Shown one piece after another: positions 8,547 through 17,198 of a DNA stretch of 26,314 bases. The stretch comes from Chara braunii (lineage: Eukaryota > Streptophyta > Charophyceae > Charales > Characeae). The stretch lies in assembly GCA_003427395.1 (NCBI GenBank), contig BFEA01000108.1, positions 119,968-146,281 of the forward strand. Direction: 5' to 3'. How positions within the stretch are numbered: position 1 is the stretch's first letter; each line of letters begins with the position of its first letter. The notes under the pieces are model-generated. The model saw only the letters and a program-made list of their open reading frames with translations. It had not been told where the DNA came from and searched no databases. The position numbers and the translations under genes are program-made.

Positions 8547-9725
8547 TTACCGAGTCCCTTTTTGTTGCTTTTTCTTCTTTCTTTGCTTCTTCTTAACTAG
8601 TCTCTTTTTGACCCCTAATCGGTTGGTGGACCTCCGTTGCCTGTTTTCATAGCGGCGTTGACTCTCTATCTTGTCCACTACCAGTATGGCCTTAATAGTC
8701 TCCTTGCCCCTTAGCTTCTTTTCCTTCCTCAACTCGGTCGATTCTACGACTTCGCACTTCTTCTTCTTCGCGCCTTTCCATTGTCTACCCTTGACCCCTA
8801 GAGCCTTCTCTTTCCCCTTTCTTGTAGTCAACTTAGAGGATCCTCCTGTCTCATGAGTGACCTCCCTTGTAAGGTCTGCTTCGTGCTTCTCTATACGTCC
8901 TTGTAGTCGTTTGTCGACTTCTTCTTTCTCTTTATCCTTCCGCAGATGCAAAGTAGGCTCCTTTCGTTCCATAAAGACTTTTAAGCGAGCACCTGATACT
9001 GGTTCCGCCCACCTAGCCCCATCTAGTTCCTCTATCAGATAGGCTCCACCTTCCAGCCTCTTTACCACACGATAGGGCTCCATCCATTGGTTCGCTAACT
9101 TCCCAGTCCAAGTCCTTTCTAACGAAGAATCGTAAAGCAAGACTAGACCTCCCTCGGGTATCCCTTCCTGCCTGACTCGGATATGCTTATCCCATCTCTC
9201 CTTCTCCTTTCCCCTCTGGATCTTTAGCTTTTCCGTAGTATCCAGGGAGCTATCCTCAAGGGTCTCGGCTATTTGTTTGACTCTAGCGGCTAACAACTGT
9301 TCTCTAGTCGAGACTTTCTCCCAGTCAATCATCTGCGAAGAATCGATATGAAATTCTATTGGTAAGGAGCAGTGTCTGTCAAACCACAAAGTGTAGGGGG
9401 GATATCCAATGGTTGATCGAACGGTAATGTTATCCGCCCAGACAACGAATCTTAGATACCTCGGCCACTTCTTTTCCTTTCCTTCGCAGCATTTGGCGAA
9501 CGCATTCACTAGAGACTGATGTCCCTTTTCTACAGGAGCGTTAGTTTGGGGATAGTATGCCGTGGACAGTGACACCCGTATCCCTGCCTTCTGGAGCAGT
9601 TCCTGGACTTCTTTGGCCATAAATTCTGACCCCCTATCCATAACAATCTTCCCCACACAACCATACCGAGTGATATATTCCGTTAGATATCCACTAACAG
9701 CCTTGCCGATTTTCTACTTCAATGG
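8547..9725 (-). pseudogene. Integrase, catalytic core second half and C-terminal domain
   Basis: This is the C-terminal part of the pol polyprotein, which inserts element cDNA into chromosomes. It contains the second and third catalytic acidic residues of the rve core: D in IVMDRGSEF and E in PVEKGH, with 35 residues between them, matching D-D35-E. A GPY/F-like module follows (TGKLANQWMEPYRVVKRL ... GGAYLIEELDG). The last ~130 residues are a strongly Lys/Arg/Glu-rich tail ending at 8547; I see no chromodomain. The frame is joined to the upstream part through two in-frame stops, TGA at 9726-9728 and TAG at 9714-9716. No indel is seen in this frame back to about 12000. Confidence 0.9.
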
Positions 9726-10493
9726 TCATGCCTCTACAAACCCGGTCAAGTCGTCCCTAATGTCCATGATATAATTCATTCCCCCTTCTCCTTTGGGCAT
9801 CTTAACTAAATCCACATGAACTTTTTGACCTACCGCTGTAGGATACGAAGGAAACAGTGGTTCCTTATACTTAACCACAACCCTTTTTTGACACTCCAGG
9901 CATGTGAGACAATACGCTTCCACGTCCCTGTATGGACCATCCCACCAATAAAGGTTTCTGACATTCTCAAAAGTTCCTTTCACTCCTCTGTATCCCCCAA
10001 CGACACCGTCGTGAAGTTCCGCTATTATGTCTCGTTGCTCACCCTTGTCACAGACGACCCTCATTGGCATCTCATTCTTAGGTGGCCTCTTAAAGAGGTG
10101 ACCTGCCCTTAAGCAATACTGTTGAGCCTCCTTCCTAACCCTGTCATCCAACTCGGCCTCACCTATGAGATACCGCCCTATCTGGTGGTATTTACCCGTA
10201 TAGAAGTTCTCGAGGAATAGCGGAGTCCTGACCGCACTTGTCTCTACTCTTAGAGAGCATATCTCCATCTGTAAAAACTTATCAACTCCTCCGGGCGATC
10301 CTAGGTTCCCTTCTTTTAATAGAATTCGCGATAAGTCATCCGCAACTGAATTCTTAGCTTCCGATTTTCGTTCCACCACATAGTCAAACATTTTTATATG
10401 CATTAGCCATCTAGTAATGGTGGAATCCGTCAATGAAAAGTCTTTCTGTAAGACGGCCGCCACCGCCGTTCAGTCAACCCGTAGTACAAATCT
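9726..10493 (-). pseudogene. RNase H end, integrase zinc-binding domain and first catalytic Asp
   Basis: In order this holds the end of RNase H and the tether with the VADDLSR signature (canonical ADALSR), then the HHCC zinc-binding region (ELHDGVVGGYRG ... YWWDGPYRDVE ... CLTCLECQ), then VHVDLVKMP, which carries the first integrase catalytic Asp. The second zinc-ligand histidine position is a Tyr (codon at 9990-9992), a likely His-to-Tyr change. In-frame stops lie at 10494-10496 and 10470-10472 on its upstream side. Order and signatures place this in the Ty3/gypsy class (RT-RH-IN). Confidence 0.88.
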
Positions 10494-10793
10494 TCATCCG
10501 TAAATGTAATGACGAAAGACCTTCAGGCAGTGTAGCACCCCTATGACTTCTTTCTTAAACTGTGAGTAGTTCCTCTCAGTGGTGTTTAAGGTCTTACTCT
10601 TGAATCTAAGAGGTCTTTCACGACCCTCCTGGTCTTTCTGAGCTAAGATTCCCCAAACGGAGGCAGGTCCCGCATCCGTGCATACTACAAACGGTCGCTT
10701 CTCCTCGTCCTCAAAGTAAGGAACACCGAGAACTTGTCCCCCTTCTTTAAATTCATCTTTTAGGGTTCTCACAGTATCCTCTTGCTCACTCGT
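10494..10793 (-). pseudogene. RNase H domain of pol
   Basis: RNase H removes the RNA strand after minus-strand synthesis. The first catalytic Asp is in FVVCTDAG (canonical ETDAS), and the Glu is in YSQFKKEVIGVL. The next Asp lies just past a stop, in the RVD motif near 10475. The Thr/Asn-rich KTLNTTERNY segment matches the usual '(S)rtL..aE.nY' block. The segment is bounded by TAG at 10794-10796 and TGA at 10494-10496 but stays in the same frame as the segments either side. Confidence 0.85.
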
Positions 10794-11258
10794 CTAACTC
10801 CATTCCACTCCTTTGCGCAAGAGCCTTCTTAGCGGCTCAACTTTTCCAACATAGCCCTTTATGAAGTTCTTCCAGAACCCAACTACTCCCTGAAACTGAC
10901 GTATATCGGTAATATGTCGTAACGGAGTAGGCCAGTTCATAAGTTTCTCTAACTTCATGGGGTCCGGTCTCTTACCATCCTTGTCACAGATGTAGCCTAG
11001 TATCTTTATAGAAGACACTGGCCACCTACTCTTAGTTCCACTTTCGGTTAGATTAGCATCCTCCAACTTCACCAACACCTTCTTAATATCTTCAGCGTGG
11101 GTAGCGACAAACTTCCTTACTCTAGGCATCACCTCAGTCTCGTCCTTCTCGTAGGGTCCCTTGATTGGAAAGTCATCCAGGAAAACCTCTACCAGATTCG
11201 GTTTGAGTTTTCCTATGACAGCCACCATCGCTCTTTGAAAGACCGTCAAGCCATTGGT
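10794..11258 (-). pseudogene. Reverse transcriptase, palm with FLDD motif, and thumb
   Basis: This segment contains the RT active-site box VEVFLDDFP, an FLDD variant of the common YxDD, preceded by FQRAM. Next come the ILGYICDKDG block and the thumb/connection region (IRQFQGVVGFWKNFIKGY). A TAG at 11259-11261 separates it from the fingers and palm part, and TAG at 10794-10796 from RNase H. Both stops fall where related elements usually have a tryptophan-like context, consistent with G-to-A changes on the coding strand (inference). Confidence 0.9.
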
Positions 11259-12002
11259 CTATCCCATAGGCACCACCATCATCTGTATTAGCCCCAACGG
11301 CGTATGCATTGCAGTTAGGTGTCGATCCCGGTAATCAAGTGGAATCTCGTCGTAGCCTGAGAAAAGGTCGGAGACCGAGTAAATCGAGCGTCTGGCAGCT
11401 CCCTCAGAGAGAAGATCTGCGTTCGGAATAGATCCGACGTCCCTAACTGTAACCTTATTCGTTTTCTGGAGGTCTTGTATCCATCGGAGCTTCCCGTTCG
11501 ACTTCTGAATAAAAAACCATTTGTTAGCGTAGGCGCTCTCACACAGTTCTGCTACGAACGTTCTTATCTTCTCCTTTAAGAAATTCACTATCATCTCCTT
11601 GTCCTTTTGCGCGCACTTCCACCCGGCATCATTCCACGGCACGTGCGGCACCGTATAGATCCTCGCGGGCTTAGCATATCTGGGATCTATCATTCCTCTC
11701 TCCGCGTCACAAAAGGCTACTGCCTTGTCGCACGCTCTTAAGGTGTCTATTATCAACTCCCTCTCTTCTTTAGTTATGTTCCCGTCTCCTATGTCCATCC
11801 CCTCTATCGTGTCATCGGTAATTCTTTGCCCTTCAGTAGCCTTTCGCTTCCTAATCATCTGAGTGATCTCTTCCTCAGTGATTCCTATCTCCCGGGTCCT
11901 ATCACGGCTGACCACGGATGACTTGACTTTTTGTGCTACTGTTTTGTATTTTTTTCCCCCGCCGTGTGGGGGAATTCCTCCAAAAACGATAGGTTCACGC
12001 AC
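11259..12002 (-). pseudogene. Reverse transcriptase, fingers and first part of palm
   Basis: The frame carries WFIQKSNGKLRWIQDLQKTN, then IPNADLL, then IYSVSDLFSGYDEIPL, in which the first catalytic Asp of RT is kept. It ends at PMG, just before a TAG. The upstream end overlaps the protease frame by about 67 nt in the -1 frame. The first codon is GTG, so it is probably not an independent start but is entered from the protease frame by frameshift or by a decay indel. See the frameshift finding. Confidence 0.9.
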
Positions 12003-12775
12003 CCACCAAACTCGTCGTTGCCAACCTCCTTCTCATAAGCCATTCCATCGAGCACGTACTTGCCCTCCAAGTCCTCAACTTCAATCTTTGCCCCTTTCAC
12101 TTTATGAGGTCCAAGAGTAACTTCCTCAGGAATCATCTGACAACTTCTCGTTTTTAACAGTCCCTTGTTCTGTAGTGAAACCTTATGACGTTTGTCAAAT
12201 TCATTCATAGTTTTTAAGGTGACTCTGCTTCTCTCGGACCCGTCTATGGTAACCGTCTGACTCCCATCACGCTTATTCTCGGTGGTGGCATTGACACGTG
12301 TCAGCCATGTTCGTCCCAGGATTAGCTCCGACGAGCAGTGTTCAACTGTAAATACAGGTACAGTGACCTCGACCCCAGCGACTACGACTTTGGCTTTATG
12401 GCACACCCCTAACGCAGACTGCTTTAGCTTGTTGGTTGATACCATGGTCATGGCTACACTCCTGTCCACCTCTAGACCCAACTTTCGGGTCACTTTGTCT
12501 TCACAGACTGTAGACTCAGACCCGTCGTCTACTATAGCTTCCATCCTTATCCCATTGATGGTGGCGTTCAACTTCCTGCTACCAAGAACATAGAAATAAT
12601 CGCCCCCACCAACATTAGTTTCTACGTGCTCTACTTCTCCTTTCCCCGCCGCTAGAACAAATGTCTTCGTTTCTATCTTCGGCTCGCTTGAAGTCGCAGC
12701 CTTCGCTAGTGACACCTTAGCCTTTTTCATTATTCCTATTAGCTCATCTCGCGCTGATCCACAACTGGCTATGAA
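11936..12775 (-). pseudogene. Retropepsin-like protease domain
   Basis: This aspartic protease processes the polyprotein. The active-site region reads MEAIVDDGSESTVCEDKV, with DDG in place of the usual DTG or DSG; a downstream SSELILGRTWL matches the conserved (I/L)LG-R-x-W-L block of retropepsins. A TAA at 12776-12778 interrupts the frame upstream, and the frame ends at 11936 after overlapping the RT frame. The first available ATG is at 12728-12730, but it is probably internal to a gag-protease polyprotein. Only one retropepsin motif is present, as expected because retropepsins act as homodimers. Confidence 0.85.
11948..11954 (-). promoter_or_regulatory. Candidate -1 ribosomal frameshift heptamer at protease/RT junction
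   Basis: On the minus strand the sequence A-AAA-AAT is in the protease frame as X-XXY-YYZ, preceded by five G. The protease frame stops three codons later (TAG 11936-11938). Slipping -1 here enters exactly the RT frame. It could instead be an accidental A7 run beside a decay indel. Confidence 0.4.
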
Positions 12776-12778
12776 TTA

Positions 12779-13005
12779 TTTCAAGGTAATAGGAATGGGC
12801 ATATCCATAGTCCTCCTTAACGGCTCCCTCAAATCTACCTTATCCAGTGAACTTTTCAAGTGAAACTTTTTGGCCCCTTTTTTTTCTAGGGGACTGAGGT
12901 GACTTGGGCAACTCCACTTGCTCATCCATCATTGGTTGCTCTTGGTCTTCTTTCTTTCCTTTACTTCATTCGCCAACACTCTGAGTGCAAACGTAAACCT
13001 ATGTA
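12779..13005 (-). pseudogene. Gag-protease linker with probable frameshift
   Basis: The minus frame that continues into the protease can be followed up to about 12877. Upstream of an A8 run (12878-12885) the protein-like frame is a different one, starting with Met-Met-Asp-Glu codons near 12932 and rich in Pro, Ser, Lys and Arg. A TGA (12929-12931) lies in the protease frame. This suggests one indel at the homopolymer. No domain is recognised. Confidence 0.5.
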
Positions 13006-13129
13006 ACCGTTTGAACGCGGTGAACGCGCGTTCCCGTTCAAATGTGCGTTTGAACACGGATTGCGCGTTCACATTTAAAAATTGAACGGCGTTCAATTTT
13101 TTTTTTTTTTTTTTTTTTTCAAAAAATAT

Positions 13130-13300
13130 TTCCGATGCCTAAAAATATTTTATTTTTTTCTGATTTTTTTTTTGCGAGTTCTATATGATGTGGGCTACAT
13201 GTCTGTAAGGTTTGGACTCATTTTGCCAAGGGAAAAAAAAAATAAAAACAATCGCCAAAGATGGCGGTGTCAAATCATGTTCGCTCACTAATTTCAATTC
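13130..13300 (+). repeat. Dispersed repeat B, copy 3, inside the insertion
   Basis: It is homologous to 610-785: T-rich segment, 'gcgagttctatatgatgt', 'aatcgccaaagatggcggtg', then 'cgctcactaatttca'. Its presence both in the flank and inside the insertion suggests that the flank copies are also remnants of this mobile family. Confidence 0.65.
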
Positions 13301-13322
13301 TTTTTTTTTTTTTTTTTTTTTT

Positions 13323-13481
13323 NNNNNNNNNNNNNNNNNNNNNNNNNNNNNNNNNNNNNNNNNNNNNNNNNNNNNNNNNNNNNNNNNNNNNNNNNNNNNN
13401 NNNNNNNNNNNNNNNNNNNNNNNNNNNNNNNNNNNNNNNNNNNNNNNNNNNNNNNNNNNNNNNNNNNNNNNNNNNNNNNNN
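13323..13481. other. Assembly gap (N run)
   Basis: An unbroken run of 159 N follows a poly-T tract. The true size is unknown, so reading-frame continuity across it cannot be judged. Confidence 1.
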
Positions 13482-13540
13482 TCCTGCGTGGAATTGAACT
13501 CTGTGTTCGGTCGCGTTCACTGAACGCGCGTTCATTCCGT

Positions 13541-14146
13541 TCAATTTCTGAACGGAAAACCCGCGTTCAATGAACGCGCGGTAACATAGACGTGAACTTC
13601 ACCATTATCCTCTGTATCTTCAAACTTAATAGAAGAAATCCTCATCCCAGAACTTTCCGGTAGTTCTTCAAGATCCTCCTCAAATGTCACTCGGGAAACC
13701 TTCGCTGCCGCTGGCTCTTGTGCTTGTTTCCCCTTTGCCTCATTCATCCTTCGCCTCCTGATATCTACATTGATCTTCATTGAGGGTAGGAAGGACACTG
13801 GCTTCGCTTCATCCGCCCACATCACATACTTCCGATCATCTAACTCGATGATGCCTCCCGTCAGGGCTTCCATCATCGCACGACAGTCTCTCTTTTGGTG
13901 GTCCTCATCTCCTCAGTAGATACAGGCCTTACTATTCCAAGTCCGCTTCGGACTAGGGTCCCCGCGATTCTCCGTTCGGGGAGCGGCTCGAGTCGCAGTC
14001 TTTTCCTTTCTCTGATTACTACTTTGTAACTTCTCCACCGCCGCCTTCAGAACTTCTATCTGCTTCAGCATCTCCTCCTCTCGTCTTTCAGACCTCCTAA
14101 CCTCTATCTCTTCCTTCAGCTTCTACCGACTATCTTTAATGTTGGA
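13541..14146 (-). pseudogene. Gag nucleocapsid region with CCHC zinc knuckle (broken) and acidic tail
   Basis: Reading the minus frame through stops at 14147-14149, 14123-14125 and 13913-13915 gives a Glu/Lys/Arg-rich coiled segment, then a basic Pro/Arg region, then a CCHC knuckle at 13883-13924: C-x2-[stop]-x4-H-x4-C. The second ligand Cys codon is replaced by TGA. The spacing of the remaining Cys, His and Cys is exactly CX2CX4HX4C. After the knuckle comes MMEALTGGIIELDDRKYV and an acidic segment. The final 11 residues of the ORF (13541-13574) come from the inserted element. The nucleocapsid binds element RNA for packaging. Confidence 0.85.
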
Positions 14147-14794
14147 CTACTTGGAAGAAGTCCCCCATTCTCCGTCGTTCCTTTTCCAATCCCCTCTTCC
14201 TCCTTTCTTCCAATCGCTATCGCCTCTGATCGACTCCCCCCTCCTAGGCGAGTCTGTGTCAACATCTCTTCCTTCAATTCGGGGTCTTCTATCCTCATAC
14301 TGAGGTCTTCCTCCCCCATTGTCTGCAGTTACTTCCTTCCCTAGTTTGTCGAGGATCCTTGCAAGGTGTGCTTTAGCGCTTTGTCCCTCTGTGCCGTGGA
14401 GTAAAAGCTTGACTTGACCGAACACCACCCTGGACGGAAGATCCCTCACGATCTTATCGCGTTTCTCTCGGGATAAGAACCCTAAAAATATCCTGCATCG
14501 CTCTATCTCCCCCATAAATCCTCCTTCTACCAGGGGATTAGACGCCTTCTCGTATCTCCTTGCAAACGCCACTAGACTCTCATCTTCTTGCTTCTTCATC
14601 CTTTTTAAGTCGTCTATTGAGTAAGAGGTCTCGTCACATGCGAAGACTCGGGCAACTCTCTCCCTGAACGTCAGCCAGCGCCAATTATCTGGGATGGCGT
14701 CCCTCACTTCACGGTCTATCTTTGGGGTTATATGGTGGAGGAAGTTCACTACCATATCTTGATTACTCCATTCTGCTTGCATTCCTAACACTTC
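14147..14794 (-). pseudogene. Gag capsid-like domain
   Basis: The segment has the hydrophobic pattern of retrotransposon Gag capsid: WRWLTFRERVARVFA, then ESLVAFARRYEKASN, then ERCRIFLGFLSREKRDKIV, which parallels the usual 'L..F...Y....' and 'F..GL....' blocks. It would assemble virus-like particles. It is joined in frame to the preceding ORF through TGA at 14795-14797. A C-terminal Arg/Gly/Asp-rich region follows and stops at 14147. Confidence 0.8.
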
Positions 14795-15220
14795 TCAATC
14801 ATCTAGGAATTCCGTGACATTCTTCCCTGTAAAGATTGTCTGAATCCGAGCCAACCCGGAAGATTGTAACACTGGGGCCCCTAAGAAGGGAGACACATAA
14901 GCGCCTGGCGCATACGCCATGGAATAAGGGTCCCTCCTGTAAGGCTCACTCACGACCTCTCTATGAGGTTCTCTTACCCCATGATCCATAAACCTTGCCA
15001 TCTTTGTCCTGCTCAAAGCTTCTTTCCTCCAGCCTTTGCTTCTAGAGCTCCGTCCCTCCGGTTCCTTGACACGAGTATCTAGTTGTCTTAAGACCCTCCT
15101 TATTCTCTCCGCGTCGTTGTCCACGTCGACGCTCATTTTTCTGTCTGGACTATTCGTTCTCGATTTCTGTGTTTTCACTTCACCCCCTATCGAGGTTAGA
15201 TAAGCTCCTTCTCCGTCCAT
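14795..15220 (-). pseudogene. Gag N-terminal region
   Basis: It starts at ATG 15218-15220. The first ~80 residues are charged and probably disordered (DNDAERIRRVLRQLDTRVKE). A Pro/Tyr-rich stretch (YRRDPYSMAYAPGAYVSPF) follows, and it ends in IFTGKNVTEFLDD, which leads directly into the capsid domain after a stop. It lies 29 nt downstream of the previous ORF. It is recognised as Gag by its position and continuity with the capsid, not by its own motif. Confidence 0.7.
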
Positions 15221-15249
15221 CCTTCCTAACTAATCCTTGAACACCTTGT

Positions 15250-15759
15250 CTAGCTTTCGGCCACGTTCCTTAAAGCGGCTAGGATCCTTTCAGTAGATTC
15301 GTCCAACAATTCTTGCAACTCTTCGAAGTCAGTGTCTTGTCCTTCCGCCCTGATTACCAAAGCAGTGGTCAACAGAGTCTTCGCATAACGTGAGTTAGCC
15401 TCTAAGGTTCTCAGGGAAACTACGTCAATCACGACGTTGGAAAACTCTTCAGGTTCGCGAACGTCCTCCCTTAGTCTACTCTTTGCCTCCACTATAGTCT
15501 CTCTCCACTCCCTGAAAAGTCGCTCTCCTTCAAATTGCGTCATACAGATCTCAATCTTTGCCAACCGGAGTTCGTCCGCCACCTTCCAGATAGCACAGAT
15601 CCTAGCTTCTTTAATCGCTTTTCTAGTTGCCTCAGCTTCTTCCTCCTGACTCAGTCTTTCGTATTGTATCACTTCTACCCTAGCTCGCACAAGGGACCCT
15701 TCAATTTTTGCTCTCCCGACTAGCTGATACTTCCTGGTCTCGCCTTCGGTACTAGCCAT
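15250..15759 (-). CDS. Unrecognised helical ORF immediately upstream of gag
   Basis: 169 residues from ATG 15757-15759. It begins with a beta-like GRAKIEGSLVRARVEV block, then long charged, probably alpha-helical stretches (LSQEEEAEATRKAIKEA and others) without Cys clusters. It has no nonsense codons. Its start overlaps the stop of the upstream ORF by 8 nt (ATGGCTAG). Its frame differs from gag, from which it is separated by 29 nt. It may be an accessory retroelement protein or part of an extended gag. I do not recognise the family. Confidence 0.6.
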   Translation of the reverse strand: MASTEGETRKYQLVGRAKIEGSLVRARVEVIQYERLSQEEEAEATRKAIKEARICAIWKVADELRLAKIEICMTQFEGERLFREWRETIVEAKSRLREDVREPEEFSNVVIDVVSLRTLEANSRYAKTLLTTALVIRAEGQDTDFEELQELLDESTERILAALRNVAES

Positions 15760-16018
15760 TCTTCTTCTCTTCGTTTTCTCTACGGATCTCCCTTATCCTC
15801 CTTGCTAGAAACTCCTCCCTCCACTTTTTTATCTTTTCTCTTTCCTCCTTATAGATTAAGGCCAGCTCTTCAACCTTCTGTTCGAGCGCCCGTAATTCTT
15901 GCACATTCGTAGAGCTGCTCCACTCCTTATACCCGTCCACTAACTGTACTATCTTATCGTTTATCGGGTCCGAGTATGTTTCTAGTAACGAGTTAACCTT
16001 CTCGCCACTTCCTTTCAC
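15752..16018 (-). CDS. Small coiled-coil ORF
   Basis: 88 residues. The first codon is GTG, so initiation here is uncertain. The second half is strongly coiled-coil-like (LRALEQKVEELALIYKEERE ... KKWREEFLARRIREIRRE). Its beginning overlaps the stop of the upstream ORF by four nt (GTGA). Its end overlaps the next ORF by 8 nt. It may be translated by frameshifting or reinitiation, or it may reflect a decay indel in a single longer protein. Confidence 0.5.
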   Translation of the reverse strand: MKGSGEKVNSLLETYSDPINDKIVQLVDGYKEWSSSTNVQELRALEQKVEELALIYKEEREKIKKWREEFLARRIREIRRENEEKKNG

Positions 16019-16293
16019 ACGCGGGATTCTGCTTCTTGGACTGTCTCCTCCTTCTCCACTTTGTACCTCAGCCGTCCTTGGGACCAGACCATCACATCGT
16101 AGGTTATCCTTCTCTCTTCTCTCACTAGCTCAAGAACCCTAGGTCTCTCCCTCTCAATTGCCCCTTGGGCAAGTTGTCTACAACCCTGTTCGTCTAGAGA
16201 CCTCGTTGATCGAATTCTGATGACTGATGTTAGTCTGCTAGCGAATGACACTCGATTCACCTCTTCCTCTTCAGTTACTGCTCCCGACATCAT
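16015..16293 (-). CDS. Small charged ORF
   Basis: 92 residues from tandem ATGs (16288-16293). It is rich in Arg and Glu, with ERERPRVLELVREERR and a C-terminal KVEKEETVQEAES. Its ATGs lie within the last codons of the upstream, decayed domain copy in a different frame. No motif is recognised. Together with the two downstream ORFs it forms a chain with touching ends that leads into gag. Confidence 0.5.
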   Translation of the reverse strand: MMSGAVTEEEEVNRVSFASRLTSVIRIRSTRSLDEQGCRQLAQGAIERERPRVLELVREERRITYDVMVWSQGRLRYKVEKEETVQEAESRV

Positions 16294-16299
16294 TGAGTT

Positions 16300-16732
16300 T
16301 GTCTTGTGCCCCTTTAACCTTCCATACGAGGTCTATTACGACTGATCATTCATTGTTAGCGAGCGTAAGCCCTTCAACTGGAGGCGACAGTATTTCAATG
16401 AAAGGCCTAACGTAGGTACTCCAGGAGAAATTCGCCCTTAGTCGTTGGAGTCTTCTCTTCTCGTCATGCACTATGTTCGACGCCCGTTGCTAACAGCGTC
16501 CTTTTTCGTCTTCTTTAAACCTATGTTGGGGCACGTATATCCCAACGTCATACTCATCAAGCTCGGTAAAGTAGTAAGTTAGAACATACATACCATCTAA
16601 CCCCCACCCTTGACTCTTTGGACCTTCATATCTCACGATCTCATAGGGGATCACTGCCCTCTTCGATAAAGAGTTAAGGGAACGGACCAACTTCTTCGAC
16701 TTCCCCTCATCTAGTCCCATACACCTCCTCAT
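16300..16732 (-). pseudogene. Unknown domain 'FPYE', copy 3
   Basis: From ATG 16730-16732 the frame reads MGLDEGKSKKLVRSL, RAVIPYEIVRYEG, MYVLTYYF and YDVGIYVPQ, then a TAG at 16490-16492. Reading on in the same frame gives ASNIVHDEKRRLQRL and LANNE, then a TGA at 16346-16348 and SVVIDLVWKVKG. This matches, block for block, the domain at 17780-18199 (VFPYKIE, YVLVIKHL, YDIRPYVPL, IRDIISKERREL, ELVINMALKAR). It is therefore a diverged paralogue. The function is unknown to me. Confidence 0.65.
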
Positions 16733-16810
16733 CCTTGGTCACCTCCCCTAGCATGGCTTCTAATCCTGCTCTTGGTCTTGGAAGCATTCTCCCTCTTGGT
16801 CTCCCTTGCA

Positions 16811-17140
16811 CTAATCCTTCAGTGCCCTCACGACTCCAATCAATCTTCCTCTGTCATCTCTTATCTCGAGCTCACCTTCTACTCCGAACAGGCCTGTGTC
16901 AAGGTAGAGTTCCCCTTCTTGATCTCGTAGGCAAGAGGTTCCTCTCTTAATCTCTATCAACCCTGTTTCATTAGATCGAACTCTCCTACAGATTGACGTG
17001 CCTAGAGTACGCAAGTCCTCCTGGGTCCATTTCGTCAAAAGTCTGAGCAGCTCTTGGGACCTCTTCCTATCACGGTCTCGCTGTCTTAGTTCACTTGATA
17101 TATCCTCCCCAGGTTGGCTATTCTCGTTCTCTCTGGCCAT
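16811..17140 (-). CDS. Unrecognised ORF preceding domain copy 3
   Basis: 109 residues from ATG 17138-17140, ending at TAG 16811. The N terminus is polar (ENSQPGEDISSELRQRDRDR), then a helical RSQELLRLLTKWTQEDL, then a probable beta region with DTGLFGVEGELEIRDDRG. It shares a frame with copy 3 downstream but is separated from it by several stops over about 80 nt. It probably formed the N-terminal part of the copy 3 protein. Homology to known families is not apparent. Confidence 0.5.
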   Translation of the reverse strand: MARENENSQPGEDISSELRQRDRDRKRSQELLRLLTKWTQEDLRTLGTSICRRVRSNETGLIEIKRGTSCLRDQEGELYLDTGLFGVEGELEIRDDRGRLIGVVRALKD

Positions 17141-17198
17141 TCGGGTTATGATGCCGGTTTATGAAGTCAACTATTAGACCTCGACCGGGTTAAGAAGT

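Larger units (their letters stand above)
13006..13588. mobile_element. Small TIR-bearing insertion within gag-pro (contains assembly gap)
   Basis: The ends are inverted: CTATGTAACCG on the left and, read from the right in reverse complement, CTATGTTACCG, each followed by GAACGCG/GAACGCGCGTTC motifs. The gag frame runs coherently up to the right end and then turns into repeat sequence. GTAAC occurs at both junctions and may be a 5-bp target-site duplication, although the near-palindromic CTATGT could instead be part of the terminal repeat. The interior holds dispersed repeat B, poly-T and 159 N. No transposase can be seen, so it looks like a non-autonomous element. Confidence 0.6.

Noticed and set aside
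8547-14797. Alternative genetic code to explain the in-frame stops
   Set aside because: TAA, TAG and TGA all occur at different kinds of positions (a Cys ligand, Trp-like and Arg-like sites), which fits mutation rather than reassignment of one codon.
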